DNA of 64,000 bases from 62-47 sp051954235 (GTDB lineage: Bacteria; Pseudomonadota; Alphaproteobacteria; Rhizobiales; Xanthobacteraceae): the NCBI GenBank assembly GCA_051954235.1, contig JBQCHY010000012.1, positions 1-64,000 on the forward strand, in the 5' to 3' direction. This document shows positions 18,506-27,585 of the stretch, piece after piece. The first letter of the stretch is position 1, and every line of letters begins with the position of its first letter. Made by a program: the position numbers and the translations under genes. A model generated the notes under the pieces. It was not told the origin of the DNA. It made no database searches and was given only the letters and a program-made list of their open reading frames with translations.

Positions 18506-19180
18506 ATGAGCAAACAGGCTGAGTTCGCGGTCATTCTCAAGACGAATCCGATGTTCGCCGAGCTGGATGCGGCCGAGTTGCAGCGCATCTCCAGCCTTTG
18601 CCGCACGCAGCAGCTCGCGGCGGGCGAAGTGTTGTTCCGGAGAGGCGATAACGGGGATGCGCTGTTCGGCGTGCGGCGTGGGCAGATTCGCATCGAGACC
18701 GGCGCTTCCGATGGCGCGCGGATGACCTTGAATTTTCTCGGGCCCGGCGATCTGTTCGGCGAAGTCGCGGTGCTTGACGGCCAGAGCCGCACCGCAGACG
18801 CCACAGCGGGCGAGTCCACCGACCTGTTCGTGCTGCGTCGTGGGGATTTCCTCGCACATCTGGAGCGTGAACCGCGCGTGGCGATCAAGCTGATTGAACA
18901 GTTGTGTCAGCGCATCCGCCGGATGAGCGAGCGCATGGAGGAATCGGTGTCGCAGCCGTTACCGGTGCGGCTGGCGCGGCGGCTCTGCGCGCTGGCGTCC
19001 GATTTCGGCGCCGAGGTTCACATCTCGCAGGAACAGCTTGGCGTGTTCGTCGGCGCGGCGCGCGAGAGCGTCAACCGTCAATTGCGGCAATGGCGCAAAG
19101 ACGGCATTCTGGACCTGCAACGCGGCCGCGTGCTGCTGCTCAACATGACGAGGCTGTCGGCAGTCGCGCGGAACGATTAG
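18506..19180 (+). CDS. CRP-like transcription regulator of the Crp/Fnr family
   Basis: 224 residues from the ATG at 18506, preceded by AGGGGAG. An N-terminal cyclic-nucleotide-binding domain shows FGEVAVLDG (84-92) and R95-T96-A97, matching the phosphate-binding cassette of cAMP-responsive members. The C-terminal winged helix has the recognition helix RESVNR at 186-191, close to the RETVGR of E. coli CRP, which reads TGTGA. No Fe-S cysteine cluster. A perfect CRP-type site is found at 26558-26575. Confidence 0.88.
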   Translation: MSKQAEFAVILKTNPMFAELDAAELQRISSLCRTQQLAAGEVLFRRGDNGDALFGVRRGQIRIETGASDGARMTLNFLGPGDLFGEVAVLDGQSRTADATAGESTDLFVLRRGDFLAHLEREPRVAIKLIEQLCQRIRRMSERMEESVSQPLPVRLARRLCALASDFGAEVHISQEQLGVFVGAARESVNRQLRQWRKDGILDLQRGRVLLLNMTRLSAVARND

Positions 19181-19192
19181 GGTCAATCAAGC

Positions 19193-19273
19193 CGTCATTG
19201 CGAGGAGCGAAGCGACGAAGCAATCCAGACTCTTGAAGAAAGACTGGATTGCTTCGCTGCGCTCGCAATGACG
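19193..19273. repeat. Palindromic repeat, family CGTCATTGCGAG...CTCGCAATGACG
   Basis: Copy of the same family as 5501-5583, with ends CGTCATTGCGAGGAGCG and CGCTCGCAATGACG. It fills the gap between the convergent crp-like and RND pump genes. Confidence 0.88.
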
Positions 19274-19301
19274 GGAGGAAAGGCTTTTAGCGTCGAGCCG
19301 C

Positions 19302-22300
19302 TCACGTCGCCTGCTTATGTTCAACCGCCGGTGGTGCGTCGTCGTGCGCGTCGTTCGATGAGATCACCTTGCGGCCGAGGCGCACGAAGAATTGGCCGAT
19401 GTCATCCATCAACAGGAACATCGCCGGCACGAAGATCAGCGACAGCACTGTCGAGAAGATCAAGCCGCCGATCACGGCGAGCGCCATCGGCGAGCGGAAT
19501 TCGCCGCCGGCGCCGAACGCCAGCGCGCTCGGCACCATGCCGGCGGCCATCGCGATGGTGGTCATGACGATGGGGCGTGCGCGCTTCTGCCCGGCATCGA
19601 TGATGGCGGCGTCGCGCGCCATGCCGGCGCGGATCGATTCGATGGCGAATTCCACCAGCATGATGGCGTTCTTGGTGACGATGCCCATCAGCATCAGGAT
19701 GCCGATCCACACCGGTGTCGTCAGTTGCTTGCCGGTGAGCAGTAGCGCCATGATCGCGCCGCCGATCGAGAGCGGCAGCGAGAACAGGATGGTGATCGGT
19801 TGCAGGAAGGTGCCGAACAGCAGCACCAGCACAGCATAGACCATCATCAACCCGGCGCTGATCGCAGTGGCGAATCCGGCGGAGAGTTCGTTCAGGCTCT
19901 CGGCGTCGCCGGACTGGTTGACGCGCACGTTTTTCGGCAGGCTCTTCATCACCGGCAGGTCGTAGATCGCCTTCAGTGCGTCGCCGAGCGCGGCGGTGCC
20001 GACGAGATCGGCCGCCACCGTCGCCTGCCGCTCGCGGTCGTAACGGCTGATGCTGGTCGGGCCTTGGTCGAGCGTGACGTCGGCGACGACGGACAGCGGC
20101 ACGCCGCCGCGGCCGCCGCCGATCGGCACCCGCAACTGTTCGAGCACGTTCAGGTCGCCGCGCGCGCTGTCCTCGAGCTGCACACGGATCGGCACCTGCC
20201 GGTCGCCCGCGTCGAACTTCGCGAGCGCCGGGCCGACGTCGCCGATGGTGGCGACGCGAATGGTTTCCGACAGGCTCTCGGTGGAGACGCCGAGACGTGC
20301 GGCCAGATCGGCGCGCGGCTGAATGCGCAGTTCGGGGCGATCCAGCGCGGTTTCCGAGATCACGTTGGCGATCAACGGAATCCGCTTCATCTGGCTGGCG
20401 AGTTCGCTGGCGACATTGGCGACGATGTTGCTGTCCGAGCCGGTCACCACCAGCGAGATCGCGCGCAAGCCGTTTTCGTCGAGGAACCAGTAGCGAATAT
20501 CGGGAACGCTCTCCAGTTCCTTGCCGATCGACAACTCAAGCTCGCGCTGGGTGATCTTGCGGTCGCCCTTCGGCGTGTAGTTGATGATCAGCGCGGCGCG
20601 ACGGACTTCGTAGGTGCCGGGCGGGATGTGGCCGCCGTCGACGAATACGCTCTTCACCTCCGGCCGCTTGCGCAGCCGCGCCACGATGTCTTCGGTCACT
20701 TTCTCGGTGAAGGCGAGTTGCGAGCCGGGCGGCAATTCCATTGCCAGGAGCGATCGCGCGGTGTCTTGCGCCGGCAGGAAGCCCTGCGGCAACAGATGAA
20801 TGCTCCAGATCGAGGCAGCAAACACCGCGAAGCCGAAGATCACAGTGAGGACGTAGTGCTTTACCGACCACGTCACCAGCCGCGTATAGTTGCGCAGCAC
20901 GCGGCCGGGCGGCGGGTCGTCATGGTCGTGATGCTTGAGGAAGTAGGCAGCCAACACCGGCGTCACGAAGCGCGCGGCGAGCAGCGAGAAGAATACCTGC
21001 ACCGACACCGTGATGCCGAACTGCTTGAAGAACTGCCCGGCGATGCCGGACATGAAACTTGCGGGCGCGAAGATCGCGATGATGGTAAGGCTGATGGCGA
21101 TCACCGCGAGGCCGATTTCGTCGGCCGCTTCCAGCGCTGCGCGATAGGGCGATTTGCCCATCCGCATGTGCCGCACGATGTTCTCGATTTCCACAATGGC
21201 GTCGTCGACCAGGATGCCGGTCGACAGCGTGATCGCGAGAAACGACACGAGATTCAGCGAGAACCCCAGCACGTCCATTGCCCAGAACGCCGGGAAGATC
21301 GACAGCGGCAGCGAGATCGCGGCGATGATGGTGGCGCGAATGTCGCGCAGGAACAGAAATACCACGATCACCGCGAGGATCGCGCCCTCGAACAAGGTCG
21401 AGATCGCCGCTTCGTAATTGCCCTTGGTGTAATCGACCGAGGTGTCGATCAGCTTGAGATCGACGTCGGGATACGTCGCCTTCAACACCTCGATGCGCTT
21501 CTGCACCGCTTCCGCCACCACCACGTCGCTGGCGCCTTTCGAGCGCTTGATGCCGAGCGCCACCACCGGCTCGCCGTTGAAGCGCGCGAAGGTGCGGCGG
21601 TCGGCGATGGTGTCGGTGACGGTGCCGAGATCGTCGAGGCGCAGTTCGCCGCCGGCCGGCAGGCTGATCATGGTGCCGGCGAGGTCCTGCAATGTCTTCG
21701 CGCCGGCGAGCGTGCGGATCGCCTGATCGTTCTTGCCGATCTCGGCGCGGCCGCCGGCAAGATCGACATTGGTGCCGCGCAGGCGGCGGCTGACATCAAG
21801 CGCGGTGAGACCCGCCGCCTGCAAGCGGTCGGGATCGAGCGAGACCAGGATCTCGCGCTCGACGCCGCCGATGCGCTCGACCTGCGCCACGCCGCGCACG
21901 CCTTGCAGCGCGCGTTTCACCACGTCGTCGACGAAGTACGACAGTTGCTCCGGTGTCTTGCCGGGCGAGATCGCCGCGTAAGTAACAATGGGCAGGCCGA
22001 TGACGTCGACGCGCTGGATCAGCGGCTCGTTGACGTTCTGCGGCAGGTTGGCGCGCACCCGCGTCACCGCGTCCTTGATGTCGTTCAGCGCGCGGTCGGT
22101 GTTGGTTTCCAGCGCGAATTGAATCGTAGTGACCGACAGGCCGTCGGTGATCGACGACGTGATGTGGCGCACGCCCTCGACGCCGGAGACGCCGTCCTCG
22201 ATGGTCTTGGTGACCTGCGCTTCCAGTTCGGCGGGCGCGGCGCCGAACTGCGACACCGCGACCGAGATCACCGGAATGTCGGCGGCGGGCAGCCGCGTCA

Positions 22301-22406
22301 CCGCGAGCTTGGTGAAGCTGATCCAGCCCAGCGCCAGCAGAACGATGGAGAACACCACCGACGGCAGCGGGTGCCGGATCGACCAGGCCGAAATATTCAG
22401 TGCCAT
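19302..22406 (-). CDS. RND multidrug-type efflux pump, inner-membrane subunit
   Basis: 1034 residues, normal for AcrB/MexB-type hydrophobe/amphiphile pumps. The proton-relay pair is visible in TGILVDDAIVEIEN (TM4) and the matching lysine in MGIVTKNAIMLVEF (TM10). N-terminal FSIVLLALGWISFTKLAVTRLP is typical. Its ATG directly follows the stop of the adaptor gene, so the two are one unit. No outer-membrane TolC-type channel is encoded nearby. Substrate unknown. Confidence 0.93.
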   Translation of the reverse strand: MALNISAWSIRHPLPSVVFSIVLLALGWISFTKLAVTRLPAADIPVISVAVSQFGAAPAELEAQVTKTIEDGVSGVEGVRHITSSITDGLSVTTIQFALETNTDRALNDIKDAVTRVRANLPQNVNEPLIQRVDVIGLPIVTYAAISPGKTPEQLSYFVDDVVKRALQGVRGVAQVERIGGVEREILVSLDPDRLQAAGLTALDVSRRLRGTNVDLAGGRAEIGKNDQAIRTLAGAKTLQDLAGTMISLPAGGELRLDDLGTVTDTIADRRTFARFNGEPVVALGIKRSKGASDVVVAEAVQKRIEVLKATYPDVDLKLIDTSVDYTKGNYEAAISTLFEGAILAVIVVFLFLRDIRATIIAAISLPLSIFPAFWAMDVLGFSLNLVSFLAITLSTGILVDDAIVEIENIVRHMRMGKSPYRAALEAADEIGLAVIAISLTIIAIFAPASFMSGIAGQFFKQFGITVSVQVFFSLLAARFVTPVLAAYFLKHHDHDDPPPGRVLRNYTRLVTWSVKHYVLTVIFGFAVFAASIWSIHLLPQGFLPAQDTARSLLAMELPPGSQLAFTEKVTEDIVARLRKRPEVKSVFVDGGHIPPGTYEVRRAALIINYTPKGDRKITQRELELSIGKELESVPDIRYWFLDENGLRAISLVVTGSDSNIVANVASELASQMKRIPLIANVISETALDRPELRIQPRADLAARLGVSTESLSETIRVATIGDVGPALAKFDAGDRQVPIRVQLEDSARGDLNVLEQLRVPIGGGRGGVPLSVVADVTLDQGPTSISRYDRERQATVAADLVGTAALGDALKAIYDLPVMKSLPKNVRVNQSGDAESLNELSAGFATAISAGLMMVYAVLVLLFGTFLQPITILFSLPLSIGGAIMALLLTGKQLTTPVWIGILMLMGIVTKNAIMLVEFAIESIRAGMARDAAIIDAGQKRARPIVMTTIAMAAGMVPSALAFGAGGEFRSPMALAVIGGLIFSTVLSLIFVPAMFLLMDDIGQFFVRLGRKVISSNDAHDDAPPAVEHKQAT

Positions 22407-23351
22407 TTAGCGGCCTCGCAGGCGATCGGGGTCGTCGTTGAAGATGGGTTTGACGCGGTCGCCGTCATGCAGCGAGGTGCCGGCGTCGGCGACCACGATC
22501 TCATCGGTCTTGAGACCCTCAAGAATTTCCACGGCGGTGTCGGAATTCAAGCCCGTGCGTACGCGCCGCGTTTCGATGACGTCGCCGGCCACGACCTGAA
22601 TCGTCGAATGGTCCACCGCCGAGCGCGGGATCGAGACGCCGCAGCTTCGTTTGGCGTCGATGTTGACGCGCGCGAACAGGCCGACCCGCAATGGCGCGTT
22701 GCCGGTCAGCGCCACGCGGACATGGCCGAGCTGGGTGCGCTGGTCGATCTGTGGATCGATCCGGCGAATGCGGCCGGCGATGTCGGGCTGCCCGTCGCGG
22801 CTGATGCGCGCAGTGGCGCCGACGCTCAGCTTCGGCATATGCAGGCTCGGCACCTCGACGTCGAATTCGAGAATGTTATCGATGGCGATCCGAAACATCG
22901 GCTCGGCCTGCGGCGAAGCCGGCGCGCCGACGATCGTATGCACCTTGGTGATCAGCCCGGCGGCAGGCGCCCGCAGCACGATGGCATTGCGCGAGTTGCC
23001 GGTCGGCGATGGCGTCAGCTTCGCCAACTCCTGATTGGCGGTGACGATATTGCCTTCATGCACGAGAAGATCGGTGACCTTCGAGCCTTCGTTATCGACG
23101 TTCACCACCGCTTCCTGCTTCGGCACCACGAAGCCGGTGACCCGGATCATGTCGGAGAAGCAGGCGTGCTTGGCTTTCACCACGCTGACGGAGACGCCGT
23201 TGTTGTTGGTCCCCTCGGCGGCATGGAGCGGGGAGATCGTGACACCGCCGAGCAGCGCGGCGAACGCGAAGGCGCGGAATATCGCCGCAGGCCGTCGTGG
23301 CGCTACGTCAATGTCGGGCGCCACGGGCGGCTGACGGTCGGGCTCGGTCAT
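22407..23351 (-). CDS. RND efflux periplasmic adaptor (MFP family)
   Basis: 314 residues; internal signal-like hydrophobic stretch at about 25-44 (AFAFAALLGGV...LHA/AEG). Adaptor motifs: VTDLLVHEGNIVTANQELAK, VLRAPAAGLITKVHT, then barrel and the C-terminal IETRRVRTGLNSDTAVEILEG. Abuts the pump gene with no gap. Shares CFSD and SCGVS with the orphan adaptor at 15381-16289; these are its only two cysteines and may form a disulphide. Confidence 0.9.
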   Translation of the reverse strand: MTEPDRQPPVAPDIDVAPRRPAAIFRAFAFAALLGGVTISPLHAAEGTNNNGVSVSVVKAKHACFSDMIRVTGFVVPKQEAVVNVDNEGSKVTDLLVHEGNIVTANQELAKLTPSPTGNSRNAIVLRAPAAGLITKVHTIVGAPASPQAEPMFRIAIDNILEFDVEVPSLHMPKLSVGATARISRDGQPDIAGRIRRIDPQIDQRTQLGHVRVALTGNAPLRVGLFARVNIDAKRSCGVSIPRSAVDHSTIQVVAGDVIETRRVRTGLNSDTAVEILEGLKTDEIVVADAGTSLHDGDRVKPIFNDDPDRLRGR

Positions 23352-23415
23352 GAACGGTGACGCCTGTCTATGAAATGATTCCGTGAGGTGGCACAGGCCG
23401 CTCGGTGCGACAACG

Positions 23416-24057
23416 CTATTTCGACGCCGTCTTGTTCTGCATGTTGACGACCTGCACGCGCCGATTGGCGGCGTCGAGCGGCACGTCGGGCTTTTTCAGC
23501 CGGGTTTTGCCGTAACCGACGGTGACCAGATCGGTGCCGGCGATCCCGAATTTCTCGATGAGGTAGCGTTTGACCGCGTCGGCGCGGCGTTCGGACAGGG
23601 ACTGGTTATAGGGCTCGGTGCCGGAGGCATCGGTGTAGCCTGCAAGCAGAAAGGTCGAGCCCTTGAGGTCGGGATTGGTGAGCGCGCGCCCGAGCGCGTC
23701 GACCGCCGATTTGGCCTGCGCGCCGATGGTCGCGGAGTTGTAGTCGAAGTTGATTTCGAGATCGATGCTCTGCCGCTGCTCGGCGATGGTGGCGATCTGC
23801 TCGCGTTCGCCCATGGACAGCGAGCGCGTGGCGCGGTTGCGCACCGTATCGATGAAGCGGGCGTCCGCGGGGTTCGTGGTGGCTTCCGGCGGCGGCGTCA
23901 TCGACAGACCGCGTGTGAGTTGCCCTTTCGGCGTCAGCGCTTGCAGGATCTGTCCCTCGGTCGCCTCGCCGGCGACGGCGGCGCTTCCGGTCATCGCGGC
24001 CAGCATGCCGACGGTCAGCAGCGAACGGAGCGTGTGCCGTTTCGATGCGATTGCCAT
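23416..24057 (-). CDS. OmpA-domain periplasmic/outer-membrane protein (first of two)
   Basis: 213 residues from the ATG at 24057, with AGAGGA eight bases upstream. Signal peptide to about residue 29 (AAVA/GEA). The C-terminal OmpA-like peptidoglycan-binding domain is clear: INFDYNSATI..., GYTDASGTEPYNQSLSERRADAVKRYL, ANRRVQVVNM. About 64 bases before the adaptor gene and downstream of the pseudo-caspase gene. Paralogous to the protein at 25856-26497. Confidence 0.88.
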   Translation of the reverse strand: MAIASKRHTLRSLLTVGMLAAMTGSAAVAGEATEGQILQALTPKGQLTRGLSMTPPPEATTNPADARFIDTVRNRATRSLSMGEREQIATIAEQRQSIDLEINFDYNSATIGAQAKSAVDALGRALTNPDLKGSTFLLAGYTDASGTEPYNQSLSERRADAVKRYLIEKFGIAGTDLVTVGYGKTRLKKPDVPLDAANRRVQVVNMQNKTASK

Positions 24058-24159
24058 GATGAAATTCCTCTGCTGCAAAACGATGTTGGTTGGAGCCGAC
24101 GATGGAAACGGTTGTCCGGCGCATATGCTGCGCAGGCGCTCGGTCCCGCGATATCAAGC

Positions 24160-25620
24160 TCAGTTCAGGCCGTAGCCGGCAAACTCCTTGACGATATTCG
24201 GGTCCAGCGCTTTGGCGTTGGCGATGTCGCGTTCTCCGGCCGCCGCCGCGCCGCTGCGCTGCTTGGCAAGGCCCCGGCCGTAAAGCGAGGAGGTCAGCCG
24301 CGGATTGATTTGCAGGGCGGCATCGAAATCGGCGATGGCGTCATTGGCCTTGCCGCTCTTGAGATGGAGCAGGCCGCGGCTGTCGAGCGCATCGACGAAG
24401 CCGGGCCGCAACCGCAATGCCTCGTTGCAGTTCTTCAACGCATTCGATAATTCGCCGATCACCGTGCGGGTCCAACAGAGATTATTGAGCGCCTCGGCGT
24501 CGTTCGGGTGGAGTCTCAACGTCTCGTCGAAATCCTTGATGGCCGCGCTGTAGGCGCCTTTGCTGGCATAGACCTGGCCGCGCCGGTACAGTGAATTGAC
24601 GTCCTTCGGGTTGGCGGCGATCTTGGCGTTCAGCGCCGCCACCGTTGGCTCATGGGCCAGCGATGCCACGCTGGTTTCGATCGGTTTGACCTCGACGGGC
24701 TTGGTCTCGATCGGCTTGATCTCGGTTTGCTTCGCGGGCTCCGGCTGGGTGATGACCGCGACCGGCTTCACCGTTTCGGTTGCGGCCGGTGGCTGTGCGA
24801 TCGGCTGAGCCATAGGCACGACCGACGGGACGACCGGGTTAGGATTGGCCTTGGCGACCTTGGCACCGGCGGCGAAGGCAAAGTCTTCCGCAAGCGACGA
24901 CGATATCCACGGAACCTGCGCGCTGCGCGAGGCGCGCGTCACACCGACGCGGGTGCGGTTCAGGGTTTCCTCGGCGGTGAGATCCGGAACGCGGATTTCC
25001 TTCAGCAACTCGCCGACGAACAGGCTGCGTTCGGCGCCGGTGTCGCTCACCACGGAATTCAAGGCCGCTGAATACATCACCAGCGTGCCGCTCGGCGCGA
25101 TCACGGGGGCGAGGCCCGCCGAGAAGCTGCGGAACCGGCGTTCGAACGGATTGCGGCGTGAGGCGTCGAGCAGCGCGATCTTTACGCCGGCGCCGCGGCT
25201 GTTGATCTCGTTAAGAACGGCTTCGAGGTTGATACCGTCGCGGCGCACGTCCGCCTCGGTCCAGATCTGCGCATCGATCGGCAGGATGTAGCTCTGCCGC
25301 GCCGACTGGATGCCGAAGCCGCTGAAGAAGACCAGCGCCGTCGAGCCCGGTGTGATCCGGCCGTAGAATTTGTCGAGGGCATCGCGCATGGCGTCGCCAC
25401 GGAGATTTTCGCCGATCTCCACTTCGAAGCCATCGCGCTTCAGTTCGTCGGCGATGTCGCGGGCATCGTTGACCGGCTCTTTCAGCGGTGTTTCGTTGTC
25501 GGGGTATTTGGCATTGCCGATGACCAGGGCAAGGCGCTCGTCGTCGGCATGGGCGACCACCGGAAACAGCGGCATCGCCAGCATCGATAAGGCGGCAACG
25601 AGGGCAATGCGCAATTTCAT
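24160..25620 (-). CDS. Exported pseudo-caspase with C-terminal TPR repeats
   Basis: 486 residues from the ATG at 25620, which begins the signal peptide (AHA/DDE near residue 25). Caspase-like part about 26-250: RLALVIGN, ALVFFSGFGIQ (Phe102 where active enzymes have His), ILPIDAQIW, IALLDASRRNPFERR (Ser154 where the nucleophilic Cys should be). A Pro/Lys/Glu linker leads to about four TPR units (390-486; RRGQVYASKGAYSAAIKDFD, then ALNNLCWTRTVIGELSNALK). It is thus a secreted scaffold-like protein with a dead protease domain, flanked by two OmpA-domain genes. Confidence 0.85.
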   Translation of the reverse strand: MKLRIALVAALSMLAMPLFPVVAHADDERLALVIGNAKYPDNETPLKEPVNDARDIADELKRDGFEVEIGENLRGDAMRDALDKFYGRITPGSTALVFFSGFGIQSARQSYILPIDAQIWTEADVRRDGINLEAVLNEINSRGAGVKIALLDASRRNPFERRFRSFSAGLAPVIAPSGTLVMYSAALNSVVSDTGAERSLFVGELLKEIRVPDLTAEETLNRTRVGVTRASRSAQVPWISSSLAEDFAFAAGAKVAKANPNPVVPSVVPMAQPIAQPPAATETVKPVAVITQPEPAKQTEIKPIETKPVEVKPIETSVASLAHEPTVAALNAKIAANPKDVNSLYRRGQVYASKGAYSAAIKDFDETLRLHPNDAEALNNLCWTRTVIGELSNALKNCNEALRLRPGFVDALDSRGLLHLKSGKANDAIADFDAALQINPRLTSSLYGRGLAKQRSGAAAAGERDIANAKALDPNIVKEFAGYGLN

Positions 25621-25855
25621 GAGGCGACGGTCCGCGCGGAAAAACCAAGACAAACTGAATTCGGCAGCAGGGTCCGCGACCGTACCCCACGCCATGTGCA
25701 TTTTCAAACCACGCCCTGTTTGCACGGCGTGAGGTTTGCCCGTGCGTACGGGAAGAAGATGTCGTCGGCGACCGACCGAAATGCCGCCAAGCCGCGTGTC
25801 GCTTGAGAATGGCGTTGCGTCTGGCGCGGGGAGGCGGCCGCGACTTGTGGAACGG

Positions 25856-26497
25856 CTACTTGGAGGGCTGTTCCTTCTCCTTCTCGACCATGTTGACGAT
25901 CTCGACGCGGCGGTTTTCAGCGGCAAAAGGATCAGTGGTGTTTTTCAAGCCGTCCTTGCCGTAACCGGAGGTTACCAGCAGGTCCGGCGCGACCTTGTAG
26001 TTGTCGACCAGGAAGCGCTTCACCGTTTCCGCGCGACGCTCCGATAGTTTCTGATTGTAGTCGTCGGTGCCCTTCGCGTCGGTATGACCGCCCAGCATGA
26101 CGACGGTGCCTTGCATTTCCGGACTGGTGAGCGCCTTGCCGAGGTTGTTCAACTGCGGTTCGGCGCCGGGCGCCAAATCGGCGGAATCGAGGGCGAAGTT
26201 GATTTCGACGTCGATCTTCGGACGCTTGGCTGCGATCTCCGCCATCTGGTCGCGATCGGCGCGTGACAGCGCCCGGCTCTGGGTGCGGACGCGATGGATA
26301 AATGCGCTGTCAGCCTCGCTGAGGGCGGGCCGCGGCGCGACGGTGAGACTGCGGGTCCGGGGCTTGAGGCCATTGATGATCTGTTGCGGCGAAAGTTCAC
26401 CGGCGACAGCCGCGTCATGGGCGGCCGTCGTGACAAAGCCGCCCGCCAGAAGGGCGAGGGCCATCGTGGTGCTGAGATATGTCCGCCGGCTGATCAT
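25856..26497 (-). CDS. OmpA-domain periplasmic/outer-membrane protein (second of two)
   Basis: 213 residues from the ATG at 26497, preferred over the ATG at 26503 because GGAG sits six bases before it. Signal sequence begins MISRRTYLSTTMALALLAGG. OmpA-like domain: INFALDSADLAPGAEPQLNN, GGHTDAKGTDDYNQKLSERRAETVKRFL, AENRRVEIVNM. Probably the first gene of the run OmpA, pseudo-caspase, OmpA, adaptor, pump. A CRP-type site lies about 60 bases upstream. Confidence 0.88.
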   Translation of the reverse strand: MISRRTYLSTTMALALLAGGFVTTAAHDAAVAGELSPQQIINGLKPRTRSLTVAPRPALSEADSAFIHRVRTQSRALSRADRDQMAEIAAKRPKIDVEINFALDSADLAPGAEPQLNNLGKALTSPEMQGTVVMLGGHTDAKGTDDYNQKLSERRAETVKRFLVDNYKVAPDLLVTSGYGKDGLKNTTDPFAAENRRVEIVNMVEKEKEQPSK

Positions 26498-26557
26498 CTT
26501 CATCTCCGTTCGAGTGCCAATGCGACGGTTGCCACTGTGTCCGCGCTTGATGGAGCG

Positions 26558-26575
26558 ATGTGATTTTAATCACAT
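26558..26575. promoter_or_regulatory. Perfect CRP-type operator
   Basis: ATGTGATTTTAATCACAT is a perfect 18-bp palindrome matching TGTGA-N6-TCACA. It lies between the start of the OmpA/pseudo-caspase run (26497) and the plus-strand metallo-hydrolase (26743), so it could act on either. The window's own CRP-like regulator (18506-19180) has a matching recognition helix. Confidence 0.75.
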
Positions 26576-26742
26576 AAAATCGATCCGTTTGGAAGCGGCG
26601 GTCGTATCGCGGCTCGCACGGATAGGACGCGGATCGGCTCGGCTAGGTTCAAAGACGGGTAAGGCGCATGCGCCGGCGGCCTTTGACATTTGCGGCTGCG
26701 ATGGTCTGTATGCCGCCAAGAAACGCAACCAGAGGACCGCCC

Positions 26743-27552
26743 GTGTCACAGACTTACGAAATCTTCGCCATCCGCTACGCGACGATGTCGCCGCGCACGC
26801 CACAGATGAACTTCCTCGCCCCCGATCCGCACGAGACCACGGCGTCCGATCTCGACTATTTCGTCTGGCTGATCCGCGGCGGCGGCCGCGACATTCTGGT
26901 GGACACCGGCTTCAATGAGGTCGCGGCGAAAGAGCGCAGCCGCAAGCTGACGATCAATCCGGTCGATGCGCTGGCCGCGTTCGGCGTCGACGCCGCGAGC
27001 ATTCGCGACGTGGTGGTGACGCATCTGCATTACGACCACGCCGGCAATCTCGACCGCTTCCCCAACGCCCGGTTCCATTTGCAGGATCGCGAGATGAGCT
27101 ACGCCACCGGGCGCTGCATGTGCCACGGCATGCTGCGGCACCCGTTCTCGGTGGAAGACGTGACCCTGATGGTGCGCCACGTCTACAGCGAGCGCGTTAC
27201 GTTCCATCGGGGCGAGAGCGAGATCGCGCCCGGCGTCACGCTGCATCATGTCGGCGGCCACTCCGACGGTCTGCAGATCGTGCGGGTGGCGACGGCGCGC
27301 GGGCCGGTGGTGTTGGCCTCCGATGCCGCGCATTATTACGCGAACCTGCATCGCCGCAGCCCGTTCCCGATCGTCTACAACGTCGGCGACATGATGGAAG
27401 GCTGGGCCACCGCCGAGCGGCTGGCGGGCCATCCCGACCGCGTCATTCCGGGGCACGACCCGCTGGTCTGCGAACTCTATCCGCGCGTCAGCGACAAGGC
27501 CGACGCCTTCGCGCTGCACGTCGCGCCGTCGAGATCGTTCGCGAAGGCTTAG
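26743..27552 (+). CDS. Metallo-beta-lactamase-fold hydrolase, lactonase-like
   Basis: 269 residues from a GTG at 26743, chosen because AGAGGA lies six bases upstream; the frame is open from 26668. The di-zinc motif HLHYDHAG is intact (His94, His96, Asp98, His99), with further ligands in HHVGGHSDG and ASDAAHYY and the C-terminal GHDPLV. The overall layout resembles N-acyl-homoserine lactonases, but this subgroup contains many uncharacterised hydrolases. No signal peptide. Confidence 0.82.
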   Translation: MSQTYEIFAIRYATMSPRTPQMNFLAPDPHETTASDLDYFVWLIRGGGRDILVDTGFNEVAAKERSRKLTINPVDALAAFGVDAASIRDVVVTHLHYDHAGNLDRFPNARFHLQDREMSYATGRCMCHGMLRHPFSVEDVTLMVRHVYSERVTFHRGESEIAPGVTLHHVGGHSDGLQIVRVATARGPVVLASDAAHYYANLHRRSPFPIVYNVGDMMEGWATAERLAGHPDRVIPGHDPLVCELYPRVSDKADAFALHVAPSRSFAKA

Positions 27553-27585
27553 AGCGATTTACGTTTTGACGGAACGCCAAAATCG

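Noticed and set aside
18304..18888. Upstream extension of the AsmA frame
   Set aside because: Antisense to the CRP-like regulator and Arg/Ser-rich; the ATG at 18303 starts the membrane anchor.
19800..23360. A 1186-residue plus-strand open frame opposite the RND pump and adaptor
   Set aside because: It is an antisense shadow of high-GC coding sequence: Arg/His/Asp-rich translation, no ribosome site, no recognisable domain, and both real genes on the other strand have full motifs.
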